From: Gadus chalcogrammus
Taxonomy: Eukaryota > Chordata > Actinopteri > Gadiformes > Gadidae
Length of the DNA: 64,000 bases
Assembly (NCBI RefSeq): GCF_026213295.1
Contig: NC_079423.1
Coordinates: 21,405,157-21,469,156 of the forward strand
Direction of reading: 5' to 3'
Shown here in pieces: positions 10,106 to 19,700 of the stretch. The translations under genes were made by a program, and so were the position numbers. The notes below the pieces were generated by a model. That model was not told the origin of the DNA. It did not search any database and saw only the letters and a list, made by a program, of their open reading frames with translations. The first letter of the stretch is position 1; each line of letters opens with the position of its first letter.

Positions 10106-10177
10106 GTTTGGAATTTGTCAACAACTGATGACGTAGGCCGGTACAATTTTCGCCCCCTGTACAATTTTAACGTGACA

Positions 10178-10343
10178 GCGGCAACACCCTCAACTCCCTC
10201 CAGGCGTCCGAGTTCGTTGCCGCCACAGTGGATGAGCAGGACATCCGGGGCTGTTCTTCCTCTCAGGGACTGTAGGAAGAAAGGGATGAGGGTCTTCCAT
10301 CTCAGTCCACCCCAGGCAAACCAACTGACCCTGGCCTCCAGGC
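10178..10343 (-). pseudogene. SGNH-hydrolase-like ORF, fragment B
   Basis: Minus-strand translation LEARVSWFAWGGLRW then APDVLLIHCGGNELG. The GGNELG block corresponds to the conserved Gly/Asn (block III) of SGNH esterases. Related ORFs are common in fish repeats, often beside tyrosine-recombinase retroelements, so a mobile-element origin is likely. The fragment is bounded by a hAT-like element at 10344 and a 4.7-kb insertion at 10177. Confidence 0.75.
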
Positions 10344-10901
10344 TAGACCCCGAAGCCGCCGCCATTTGCGCCATTTCGAATTTCAGCCGCCGCCAGCCAA
10401 TAATTGTATAAGCCAAAATAAGCCGCCATCTGATAAACTTTGGCTGAGCCATCTAGAATTATTTGCATCAAGTTATAATTCCATCACATAGTAGGGCTTT
10501 GACTCCGAATGTGAATGAAGTATTGATTAGACAGCGATTTATTAGAAACCGAATAAACCGTTAGATCGCGTAAGACCGGTAACCATAGTAACGCCGGTAA
10601 ACAAACCTTGCAAAGCCCAATCCAGGTCTTACTGAAGGCATTTAATGGTCAAAATATTATTAATAAATATTCGAATATATTCAAATATTAATATTAATAA
10701 ACAAACAAACTTCGAATAGGATTTTTGGGCAAAAGTCAAAGCCCTATCACATAGAGACATACACACGAAAAATTTCAGCCATTTGTAGCCATGAAAAATT
10801 TGGCGGCTGCAGCAGCCATTTAGGTTTTGGCTGAGCCGGCTAGCCAGCCAATAACTTCATCAGCCAGCCATTATTCTCAAAACAAATGGCTTCGGGGTCT
10901 A
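10344..10901. mobile_element. hAT-like element, 558 bp, 8-bp target duplication
   Basis: The ends are TAGACCCCGAAGCC and its complement. CTCCAGGC is duplicated exactly at 10336-10343 and 10902-10909. Removing it rejoins SGNH fragments A and B in frame (HLGLE to ARVSW). The interior repeats GCCAGCCA and CCATTT motifs and holds a second MITE. Confidence 0.88.
10492..10746. mobile_element. hAT MITE, 255 bp, nested, 8-bp target duplication
   Basis: The ends TAGGGCTTTGACT and AGTCAAAGCCCTA are perfect inverted repeats. TCACATAG flanks both sides (10484-10491 and 10747-10754). The interior is AT-rich with no ORF. Confidence 0.92.
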
Positions 10902-10985
10902 CTCCAGGCCAAGGTGGGGGCCACAGGTTTCCCTGGCTCTCTTGCGGACGTAGCTGTCCCCGATAATCCATACTTCTGGCCCTAA
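10902..10985 (-). pseudogene. SGNH-hydrolase-like ORF, fragment A with GDS motif
   Basis: Minus-strand translation gives EVWIIGDSYVRKRAR then CGPHLGLE. GDS is SGNH block I with the nucleophilic Ser. An acceptor-like AATCTTTAG precedes it on the minus strand at about 10986-10994. An endogenous retrovirus begins just beyond at 11010. Confidence 0.72.
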
Positions 10986-11009
10986 AGATTACAAAACACA
11001 GATTACTGT

Positions 11010-11227
11010 TGTGATGGAAAATCTACATGTTGTATTGTTTTGGTCTATATGAATTTAAGTTTTGTTGCTATTCTGTGTAATTTTATATAGTGTCTGCCTT
11101 CTGCTCTCCTTTTGGGTCATTTAAAGTGTGAACGTTCTAGGGTCGTGTGATGCGTTTTTTATTGTCTTCCTCTTCCTATGTTTTCGTGTGTTGTAAATCA
11201 GCCAATCGTAAAGCTTTGATGTATGGA
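11010..11227 (+). repeat. 5' LTR, truncated (U3 part)
   Basis: Base-for-base the same as 14459-14676 by eye. It contains a TATA-like TTTATATAG near 11090. Confidence 0.85.
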
Positions 11228-11241
11228 GGTTTCAGCGATAT

Positions 11242-12294
11242 ATGGGGAACAAATCTGGAAAAACTGAGATAACGGGACCTGCGAAGGTGATGTTGGAGAA
11301 GCATGGTGAAGCGGCTCTGGAGGGTTTAAAATATTGGTGCAAACTGGGTTTTCCTGAAATGGGGAGTTTTAGCTTAAAACGATTACAGGAGTTAGAGAAA
11401 CGATTGTTGGAGTCAGAAATGAAAAAGAAAAGTTCCAAACTATGTTGGTGCGCATTTTATTTGTGGGAAAGAGAGGGCCAGGATAGGAAAAAAAATCAGC
11501 CAGGGACAGAGAGCGTAGAGAGTGTAGGGATTTTTAATCTCAATGTCACCCGAGATATAGACCCGGACCTGGACTGCACCGGCGGACCGCGTGCGAATCC
11601 CCCTTCTCCTCCCCCGTATGACAACGCCCATGAAGCCGCCTACCCTGACCCCGAAGAAGAGGAGAAAGCCCCCACTCGCAGCGCGAGAGAAGATAGGCCT
11701 GCAACTCGTAGCCAGGGGAATGCTCCACAATCATTCCAGCAGGCGACGGCCACACCGACCAAGCGGGAACCCGTCGCCAGCCGCTTGAGAAACCAGGGAA
11801 TGGCGTTCTCCCCAACTCTTAAACATGGTGACGTGATGGATGGACAATTCCCCATGATCGAAGTACTGAACCCCCAGGATGGCAGTCCAGCATACGTTTT
11901 CCGTGCATGGAGACCCAGTGACATTAAGGACATAGCGGAATGGCTCCCAGACCTATCTGCAGTGGGAGGGGCTGCCTTCGCCACAGCCCTTCAAGAGTTG
12001 GTCCAACAACACAAGGCCTCCATCAGCGAAGTTCGCCAACTCTGTACGTACAGCCAAGGCGACATGCCTTGGAGGGACGAAGCCAAGAAGCTCCAGCTCG
12101 CCCAACTGGAGGCCCTGGAGAATCCTAAGCCCACCTGTCGCAACAGAGACCAAAGAGGCGACCGGCCGAAAGAAAAGAGAAAGGAGAACGCCGGACGATG
12201 GAACTGTCATTATTGTGGAGCCGAGGATCATTTCATCAAAGACTGTCCCAAGGAAAAAGAGAGAGGCAAAGATGGAAGGGGGCATTCGCATTGA
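11242..12294 (+). CDS. gag: Retroviral gag-like ORF, 350 aa
   Basis: Gag assembles the retroviral core. Seen: MGN at the start (Gly2 is a myristoylation candidate), a PPPY late-domain motif at residues 123-126, a capsid-like block (DIKDIAEWLPDL, then GGAAFATALQELV) and one CCHC zinc knuckle with C322, C325, H330 and C335. At 350 residues it is shorter than typical gag; the capsid appears to jump from its N-terminal part to the nucleocapsid, so an internal deletion is likely. It is open to its own stop at 12292-12294. Confidence 0.8.
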   Translation: MGNKSGKTEITGPAKVMLEKHGEAALEGLKYWCKLGFPEMGSFSLKRLQELEKRLLESEMKKKSSKLCWCAFYLWEREGQDRKKNQPGTESVESVGIFNLNVTRDIDPDLDCTGGPRANPPSPPPYDNAHEAAYPDPEEEEKAPTRSAREDRPATRSQGNAPQSFQQATATPTKREPVASRLRNQGMAFSPTLKHGDVMDGQFPMIEVLNPQDGSPAYVFRAWRPSDIKDIAEWLPDLSAVGGAAFATALQELVQQHKASISEVRQLCTYSQGDMPWRDEAKKLQLAQLEALENPKPTCRNRDQRGDRPKEKRKENAGRWNCHYCGAEDHFIKDCPKEKERGKDGRGHSH

Positions 12295-13700
12295 CGGGAC
12301 GCAGGAGCAGGCCAGGTCCAAGGAGGAGGTATGAGCACCATAACACATAACACAACCAACGCGAAAAATGGTCTCAGCGTCACAACGCACGCAAGCACCA
12401 CATCCAAATGATTGTTGTATGGTTCTCAGCACCCTTACGCGACCTGATCAGCTAAATGTAATATTATATATGGTTATTATATATATTTATTATATATGGT
12501 TATAGTAAACAACGGGCTATTGTAGACAGTGGATACTCGATTTTTACAATCTATCACAACCAATTTAATGGTCAACCATATCACACAGCCATGACATGAC
12601 CCCAACTGACCCAGACTAACCCCGACTGACCCCCGACTTACAACGTGACGGGGACAACAGAAGTGTGTTGCCTAATATTGAAAATGCTGATTTTTATATT
12701 ATGATATTTTGTTAATGTTTTATGGCCAAATGGCAAGAAGGTGAATTAATGAACGTATGAGAGAGATTGGAAGAAGTATGTGTTATGGAAGGAGAAGAGA
12801 TAGATGAGAACGTAAGGCAAGACAAGATAAGGAAAGGGGTGGGGAGAGAGATAACCCATCTGCATCGACTTTTGTTCAAATAGATCCGGACCTGGACAAC
12901 GCTCCTCCCCCTCCTGCTTTCAGCCCGACCAGTGGCCCAATACAGTGCAAATACCCCACGTCACGACTCCTCTTCATCAGACTTTATGAAGTTACAGACC
13001 ATGGGAGGCCCACCTGAAGAGCTACGGAACGGTCTGCTGGACGACACAAGGAGACAGTCCAGCAGGACCAACAGCACCAGGCACTTCAAAGGACAGCCCG
13101 TAATGCGGATGAGAGGCAGGAAGCAGAGAGAGAGGTGGAGGCGTGTCCAGGCGGAGGGAGAGAAGAGCAGTGTACGGAAAGTATCGCACTAGACACAGCA
13201 TTCACGTATATTACAGGAGACGAGATCTAATGTGTAACTAGGACTGTCTATATGAGTTTGTGATAGTTTCTAAGAAGTATATCTGAAAGGTTTGAAAGTT
13301 ATTAGGAAAAGTAGTTTGAAGGATCAAAGACAAGTAGAAAAGTTGAAAGTTAAAGAAATGTTGTTTTTTTCAGAATTAAAGTAGAAGGTTTTTGGTGCAC
13401 TCGCAACAGAAAGCCATGCTTACAGGCCTGGGATTTCCCTTATTATGGTAAATTGACGCATGGGAAAGTCCATGCGTCAAGAGGGGGGATGGGGAGCCCA
13501 CAACAACAACCTTGGGTATACCAAAGCAAACCAAAGGAAATAATACAAATCAAATAAGAATATTTTTTGTTTAGAAATATTTTTAAAAAAGGTAGCCTTG
13601 TTTCTTAGTTTTAGTTAATTTTTTTATTTTTTATTTTTTTATGACTTTTGAATATATGGAAACAGATGACTTGATTGTGATGTTTATGGGGATAATTATC
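12295..13700 (+). other. ERV remnant region without protease/polymerase ORF
   Basis: The region where protease and reverse transcriptase should be is missing. Around 12885-13000 a second gag-like scrap appears (DPDLDNAPPPPAFSP), similar to gag residues 108-125. The rest is AT-rich and uninformative. Confidence 0.55.
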
Positions 13701-13717
13701 AAAAGGGGGGATTCCCA

Positions 13718-13777
13718 AAGAAATTATCCAGTGACAATGGTTCACATTTGGTGAACCAAGTCATCCAACAGAATTGA
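13718..13777 (+). pseudogene. pol: Retroviral integrase fragment
   Basis: A short frame reads LSSDNGSHLVNQVIQQN then stops. SDNGSHF-like sequence surrounds the second catalytic Asp of retroviral integrases. Sequence to 14000 holds weak downstream pol/env-like remnants. Confidence 0.6.
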
Positions 13778-14458
13778 TCCACGCAACCATTGTGCGTACC
13801 ACCCTCGGAGTGGTGGGACAGTAGAGAGGGAGAGTGGTCCCGTAGAGAACAACGTCTACGGGACAACAAGCCAAGGCAACTGCAGATACAGCCCAAGGAA
13901 GGGCAACTCAACGATACATGGATTACTATCGAAGACGTGCCTGGAATTCACCAAGGTGGTTGGAATCATTCCAAGTCCTGTGGATCACAGCAAGGTAGCT
14001 AAGAGTGCTACCCACGCCAGCCACTGCAAGCGGGCACCATCACCAACAACAAAGGTCACTTCCGACCCAACCCCCCTGGCCGTCACCCCACACTGAAACC
14101 AGGGTGAAGTGCAAGTAACTCACCCTTACACACACAATCACGTCAGAACCAGGCCCAAAAGACTGTCTCTGGCCTGGGGAGAGATGAGGCCAGAATCAAC
14201 ATCATTCAGAATGGATGCCAGCCCTGGGCCACTATATGATGGGATTGATAGTGTGATGGAAGTTTAATGGTATTTTTCCAGGTGATGTTAGGTGATTTTA
14301 TGCTACCTTCTGTAAAAGCGAACGGTGGTATAAATATCTGTACTTGGAGGCCATGGTTGGACATAGTAGATTATGAACATATGCATGTTGTGATTAAGTG
14401 ATCATTTTAATCCTAAAGGTTGCATCATTTTGTGATTATAAATAATCAAAGGGGGGAT

Positions 14459-15060
14459 TGTGATGGAAAATCTACATGTTGTATTGTTTTGGTCTATATG
14501 AATTTAAGTTTTGTTGCTATTCTGTGTAATTTTATATAGTGTCTGCCTTCTGCTCTCCTTTTGGGTCATTTAAAGTGTGAACGTTCTAGGGTCGTGTGAT
14601 GCGTTTTTTATTGTCTTCCTCTTCCTATGTTTTCGTGTGTTGTAAATCAGCCAATCGTAAAGCTTTGATGTATGGGCTTGTTTCGTCGACCCCCTGGCTA
14701 ACGTCAACGAGACCAGAAGGTCACTCACGGCCGCCGACCCCTCAAATGGCATCGGGGGGGGGCTTCAATAGAAAAGATTACCATCTGGTAAACAAAGGCT
14801 GTTGGTTTTATGGGGGGGACACCCCCTCCAGATGCCAACCCAAGTGAATAAGAACTCATTACTTTCAAACACTCAGTGGACTTCTGCAGCGTACCTTCAG
14901 AGAATGAAGTAACACGCAAAGAGAAGCTCCCATCTGAGGCCTCAGATTATTGTAATGTATGCCTGTTATGTTGTTTGTTGATGCATGTTGTGATGTATCT
15001 TTGTTCGTACTTTTATTACAAATATATATATAACCACTAATTGTCAACAGTATTGTGTGC
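14459..15060 (+). repeat. 3' LTR (start firm, end uncertain)
   Basis: Starts right after the polypurine tract. The first 218 bases equal the 5' LTR; the remainder (R/U5) is present only here. I could not find a convincing CA end plus target duplication. Confidence 0.65.
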
Positions 15061-15366
15061 TTTTTGCATCTAAATATCTCATCTGCTTAGACGCAATATC
15101 TGATACAGAAATTGCCACGACACTGTACATTTAAATACAGAATGAGGGGAAAATGTAGCACAAATAGTTTGTTATTGATTGTTTTCCAATGGACTGTTAA
15201 CATATAGACGAATACAGCTTAATATATCCTATGCATACAGTAAAGCTTATGTCATATGCAGTAGGCCTACTTGTATGAATTCAGTAAACATGTATTTCTA
15301 ATAATTTGCCATATTAGGGAACACACAGACAATACAAGATGAGATTTGGTGAATATATTCTCCTTA

Positions 15367-15748
15367 CTGTACATCCACACCAGAAGCGAATTGAGCTACC
15401 AAATCGCCGGAAGTCATTCACTTTCTATGGGCAAGAGCGAACAAAGCGACCAAAGCGACCAACGCTACCAGCGGCCAAAGTTGAGCGACCAGAGCGTCCA
15501 AAAAAAGTTGAAAACTGTTGAACTTTATGCAAATTACTTTGACGCGTTTCAGCAGCAAAACACTGACAGCCAATCGGAACATAGACGCTCTTCGCTTGCG
15601 AGGATCCCAGGGAACACTGGCAGGCACTTTTGAATTGTACGTCAAGAGCGACTTGAGCGACCAAAGCGAACAGAAATATTCGCAGCGAAACTTTATGAGC
15701 GACCAAAGCGTCTTTGACACTTTGGTCGCTTCTGGTGTGGACGTACAG
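15367..15748. mobile_element. Harbinger-like MITE, 382 bp, TTA target duplication
   Basis: The ends CTGTACATCCACACCAGAAG and the complement of CTGTACGTCCACACCAGAAG match with one difference. TTA flanks at 15364-15366 and 15749-15751. The interior is rich in AGCGACCAAAGCG repeats, which create spurious ORFs on both strands. Confidence 0.85.
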
Positions 15749-15751
15749 TTA

Positions 15752-16340
15752 GACATGCTAAATACTTATGTTGAATAGGGGGTTGCCCCGGCACTCCAGC
15801 CAGCAAACATCAACTGTAGACATCCAATGGTAGCATACTTTACTATTTCTGGAGAGCTGTAATGTTTTACATTATTTAACATTCTCTGGGTACACCAGCT
15901 GATGTGTATATATTGGGCATTTGATTCTCGTTTCAGTAACAGAAATATATAAAAAAACGAGTGGTTATTATTAATTATGATTTCTGTTTTAAAATTAAAG
16001 GTGCTTTTCTTATAAAGTCAAAAAGGGGCCAACTAATCTAAAATAATAATTGTTAAACATATAGAGAATCATCGGGGGATTAGTAATTTATACTTCCATG
16101 GTCGGTAAACAATGCGACTACGATCGCTCAGACCTCTCGCTTATGATGCTACAATGCTAACAATGCTAAAACACAAGAATATTTCTGCATCCGGTACGTC
16201 GTGAAGTAGGGCGTGGCTAGGCTCCCGTGATGCGGAAGCATATCTCTCCTTGATGTTGGGGACTCTCTAAATCGACGCCACTTCGCCCGGGGCAGGACTT
16301 TACGTCCTACGTCACTCGCGATGGGTGTGCATGTGAGTTT
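15752..16340. other. Intergenic, nothing recognised
   Basis: AT-rich sequence with no gene, RNA or clear repeat end visible. Confidence 0.5.
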
Positions 16341-16486
16341 TGGCTTTATGGTACGAACACACCAAACGCGTAACCCGCGTAAGATTTACGTGCGTAACGC
16401 AGCTAAAATGTTGCTTGACCATTTTGTGTCAAAAATGGTCCTACGCAGCTACGCGCCTACGCTCCTACGCGCCTAGATGAGTCCAT

Positions 16487-16660
16487 GTCCATGCAAGTGA
16501 ACGGAGCGTTCCCTCTTCGTCATAACTATCAAACCAAACATCCTTCACATTCACCGAGCGAACATTATGAAAGTAAAATGCACATTTCTCGCTAAAAATG
16601 TTTCCATAAACGCATTTAATGGCGTAACTATGTTACTATTTCCACACAGAATAAAGAAAG
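16487..16660. repeat. 174-bp direct repeat, copy 1
   Basis: Starts TGTCCATGCAAGTGAACGG and ends ACAGAATAAAGAAAG. It recurs 400 bases downstream with no visible difference. Confidence 0.9.
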
Positions 16661-16862
16661 TTGCGGCCGTGGCTGCGCTGGAGTCCGAGGTAGGTAACCC
16701 AAACGCCGCCGTGTTTGGGTGATAGAGTTTAGATCGGGTTAGATTAAATAATCTCGGATATAAATAACAATAATCGGGTTAAATAACTTCACATGGTGTG
16801 TCTGGTGTGTTTCCAGCATTCGTAGTGTTGATCAGCAGATATATAGTCCGCCAAGACGTTGA

Positions 16863-16877
16863 GGTTGCTTAGCAACC
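16863..16877. promoter_or_regulatory. X-box-like palindrome (RFX site candidate)
   Basis: GGTTGCTTAGCAACC fits the RFX X-box pattern (GTTGC, short spacer, GCAAC). It sits inside a repeat, so it is probably element-borne rather than a host promoter. Confidence 0.45.
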
Positions 16878-16886
16878 AGAGACTCT

Positions 16887-17060
16887 GTCCATGCAAGTGA
16901 ACGGAGCGTTCCCTCTTCGTCATAACTATCAAACCAAACATCCTTCACATTCACCGAGCGAACATTATGAAAGTAAAATGCACATTTCTCGCTAAAAATG
17001 TTTCCATAAACGCATTTAATGGCGTAACTATGTTACTATTTCCACACAGAATAAAGAAAG
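16887..17060. repeat. 174-bp direct repeat, copy 2
   Basis: Identical by eye to 16487-16660. Diverged relatives of the same block occur near 21655-21715 and 25440-25735. Confidence 0.9.
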
Positions 17061-17469
17061 ATGTCGGCCGTATGCTTCTGTCCAAGCTCACTACTCTCTG
17101 CCAGTGACGTCGGGTCAAGCTCAACGCTGATTGGGCAACGCGGCTAATCGTCATGCGTAGGAGCGTAAAAAGTTCAATTTTTTGAACTCCGCGCCTAGGC
17201 GCGTAGGTGCGTATATATACGCAGCACATACGCGGCTAACGCGGCTAAAATGTTGCTTTAGCGCATGTAACGCATCTACGCAGCTCATACGCGCGTAAAC
17301 CAATGGTTCCCTATGGAAAAATTGCCGATTTTATACGGTCTTCTTCTTCAGTGGGTTTTTATGGCAGCTGGCATCCAAATTGTTGCATTGCTGCCACCTT
17401 CAGGTTAATTTAAGTCATATCTTCATATTCTTTTAATCAGACCAGTGTCTGATGAAATACTATAAAAAA

Positions 17470-17990
17470 ACAACACCTTCCCCTCCCACTTGACCCCAAA
17501 TTTAAAATACCTTTAACTGAAATCTCTTCTAGACCCAACTCTCTCAATGTCTCTAGTAACTCCTTCCTTTCCCTGCTGTATCTCCTACAATGTATAAGAA
17601 CAGGAGGCACTGTCTCGGGTTGTTGACATTCATCACACATTCCATCTTGATGTTTCCCTATGATAAAAAGAGTACTATTCAATAATGTGTGACCAATTCT
17701 CATTCTAGCAATAGTAACCTGTTCTTTCCTTCTCATCCCACAAGGTTTAGTTGACTCAGTCACTCTTCCATTTAATGAGAATAAGTGTCTCCCTTTAGTC
17801 TCTCTCTCCCATAATTGTTGCCACTGGGCCATGATCCCCTNNNNNNNNNNNNNNNNNNNNNNNNNNNNNNNNNNNNNNNNNNNNNNNNNNNNNNNNNNNN
17901 NNNNNNNNNNNNNNNNNNNNNNNNNNNNNNNNNNNNNNNNCGCTGATACCACGGAGCGGCGGCAAACGTCTCCGTGGTAACAGCGGGCTC
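17470..17990 (-). pseudogene. Non-LTR retrotransposon C-terminal fragment
   Basis: Minus-strand translation contains RMRIGHTLLNSTLFIIGKH then CDECQQPETVPPVLIHCRRY, a Cys/His tail (C-x2-C...H...C) seen after the RNase H region in I/Nimb-like and related LINEs. A 100-N gap interrupts it upstream. The clade is uncertain. Confidence 0.6.
17841..17940. other. Assembly gap (100 N)
   Basis: Exactly 100 unknown bases. This is a conventional placeholder length, so the true size is unknown. Confidence 0.99.
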
Positions 17991-18176
17991 GCTCAAACAA
18001 TATCCTTTTCTGAAGAACAGGTTGTTGTGATGATGACGAAAGTGGGGAGAAAGGGAGACATGAAATCTTTTCAGAAATCAGGAGAATTGCGGGAGATTTT
18101 TAACAGCGGGAGGAAAACGGGAGAGGATAGTGAATATCGGGAGTCTCCCGGGAAAATCGGGAGGGTTGGCAAGTAT

Positions 18177-18178
<2 letters not shown>

Positions 18179-18223
<45 letters not shown>

Positions 18224-18440
18224 ATGCATTTCGCTGCTAAAACAACAACTTGGGCTGCTTCTAGGACATTTGGGTGGATTTGGAACGGTATGTGGGCAGG
18301 ACGATTTTTGCAGGCAGGACCTGGCAACCCTGCGCTGTTGCCCGAGGTGCAGAAATGCTCTGGAACAGATCTGGATCCACCATGGCCAAAATAATTGTCA
18401 TGAATAGCATGAATAGATTCATGCATTATCATTCAACTTG
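18179..18440. mobile_element. (CA)n-tailed repeat module, copy 1
   Basis: A (CA)n run (18179-18221) is fused to TGCATTTCGCTGCTAAAACA and about 200 further bases including CCTGGCAACCCTGCGCTG. The same module, inverted, is at 24700-25007, and a short version is at 19332-19441. No ORF; class unknown. Confidence 0.65.
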
Positions 18441-19379
18441 AACATGTGTTTTTACAGTTTATAGTGGTGGAGGGATGACGTACGCCAACCCGGAAGTGGG
18501 CGTCGACCTGGGTTTCCCTTGACAAAAACTGAAAATAAATAAATAAATAAAAATAACTGTGCTCCAAAGAACGAAATGTAAACCAATGCATTCTGAATGG
18601 GAGTGTTTCTCCGATTTTTCCATGCTACACAGAACGAAATGTAAACCCATGCAAATAAAGACTTCATGGTCATAATAATTTAAATATCATTATTCTCCTC
18701 AGTGTGTAGGGTGGTATTCTATTTTTTTCAACGGGGTTGCATCCAGTCACTTGACCGTCATGGTTGCTATGGTGGTTGCTATCGACCCGCCCCTCTAATC
18801 CTTACATGGCTCTAAAAACCACGCGGCAAAGGAGCTGCCGTCCATTGTGTTGTTTTTGTCGTAAAATAGGGTCCGATGGTTAAAAAATAGACAGATATTC
18901 CAAGGTATCCTTAAAAGGCAGCTTGGTTGTTTTTATTTTCTGCAGTTTAGACTTCTTCTATAACCTATTTTTGAAAGCAAAACACCAAGCTCAATGATTT
19001 AACGAGGCAGGGTTATTTGAAACAATTTATTAAATATATATTTGTGAGAGGTCATTCCTTCTCCTGAGTTTTCTTCCTATTTATGTCTAGTGTACAACCC
19101 TACTGTCCACAAGCATCACCCCCCCCCTCCCCATATGGATTTGGAGAATTGTTGCCACGTCCCAGTGGTGGAGGTATCATATATATGAAGGAGGGCATTC
19201 AATTATACTACAATGATCAATTAGGAGGCCGAAGCCCGAAAGGAAGTGATGCAATAGGTGACTGCAGGTCGACAACATTTAAGTAAGCTGCACTTTGAGG
19301 TCTCTTATAGATCAAAGGGGGTCTCAAAGGACCCCCTGTCCTAGAAGCAGCCCAAGTTGTTGTTTTAGCAGCGAAATGC

Positions 19380-19445
<66 letters not shown>

Positions 19446-19700
19446 CTTCAACCTGTGGCTCCAGCCCTACAGGAAATGACTCAGCAAGTGCTCCATCTCG
19501 TTGCACCTGCACCCAGCGGCTCGCTTGCAAGATTTTGGCCTGAAGTTCTTCCCAGACCTACACCGTAGCCATCCAACCTGCATATCTGAGAATCAGGCCT
19601 CTCTTTAATAATGACAAAAAGTTATGAGAGAAATACACATTAACTTTTGTCTCATAAGCGGCGTGGTGCCGGCTCCTTTTGACCTTTTGACCCCAGACTT
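18440..19700 (-). mobile_element. Unnamed repeat family X, copy 1
   Basis: About 1.26 kb without an ORF, inverted relative to copies at 21916-24690 and 26280-27820. Landmarks are GGTGGAGGGATGACGTACG near the left end, CCAACCTGCATATCTGAG near 19577 and CATAAGCGGCGTGGTGCCGG near the right end. It carries tandem GGTTGCTATG motifs. Confidence 0.8.
19332..19441. mobile_element. Short (GT)n-tailed module inserted in family X copy 1
   Basis: Copies 2 and 3 lack this block: there, the flanking CTCAAAGGA and ACGCTTCAACCT (complemented) are only 4-5 bases apart. It is the end of the module at 18179-18440 (AGAAGCAGCCCAAGTTGTTG...GCGAAATGCA then (GT)n). Confidence 0.7.

Larger units (their letters stand above)
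5470..10177. mobile_element. TIR DNA element with 4-bp target duplication (Ginger-like termini), carrying Rex3
   Basis: About 63 bases of inverted repeat, with only a few mismatches, bound this unit (TGTCACGTTAAAATTGTACC at left, mirrored at right). GCGG flanks both sides (5466-5469 and 10178-10181). The TGT...ACA ends plus 4-bp duplication resemble Ginger-type transposons; this is inference because no transposase is present. Without the Rex3 insertion it would be about 470 bp, so it is a non-autonomous element. Confidence 0.8.
11010..15060 (+). mobile_element. Endogenous retrovirus, internally deleted (right end not determined)
   Basis: A 218-base sequence starting TGTGATGG at 11010 recurs without visible change at 14459, where it directly follows a polypurine tract (AAAGGGGGGAT). 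These are U3 parts of two LTRs. Between them sit a gag ORF and scraps of pol. The 5' LTR stops at 11227, 14 bases before the gag ATG, so R, U5, primer site and leader are gone. The 3' LTR continues into unshared sequence; I place its end loosely before 15060. The gag type suggests a gamma/epsilon-like (ERV1) lineage. Confidence 0.8.
16350..17310. mobile_element. TIR-like repeat with CGCGTA-rich ends
   Basis: Both ends are dense in ACGCG, GCGTAA and CTACGC words in opposite orientation (AACGCAGCTAAAATGTTGCT near 16397; AACGCGGCTAAAATGTTGCT near 17240 in the same orientation, plus inverted blocks). The middle carries a 174-base direct repeat and an X-box palindrome. Exact ends and target duplication were not resolved. 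Confidence 0.5.

Noticed and set aside
11242..12294. Gag as evidence of an intact, active retrovirus
   Set aside because: Protease, polymerase and envelope are missing or reduced to fragments, and the 5' LTR and leader are deleted.
15346..15778. Overlapping frames of 86-112 codons on both strands
   Set aside because: They arise from AGCGACCAAAGCG repeats inside a Harbinger-like MITE.
17437..18000. A 187-codon minus-strand frame
   Set aside because: It is open only because the 100 unknown bases hide any stop; the residues upstream of the gap have no family signature.
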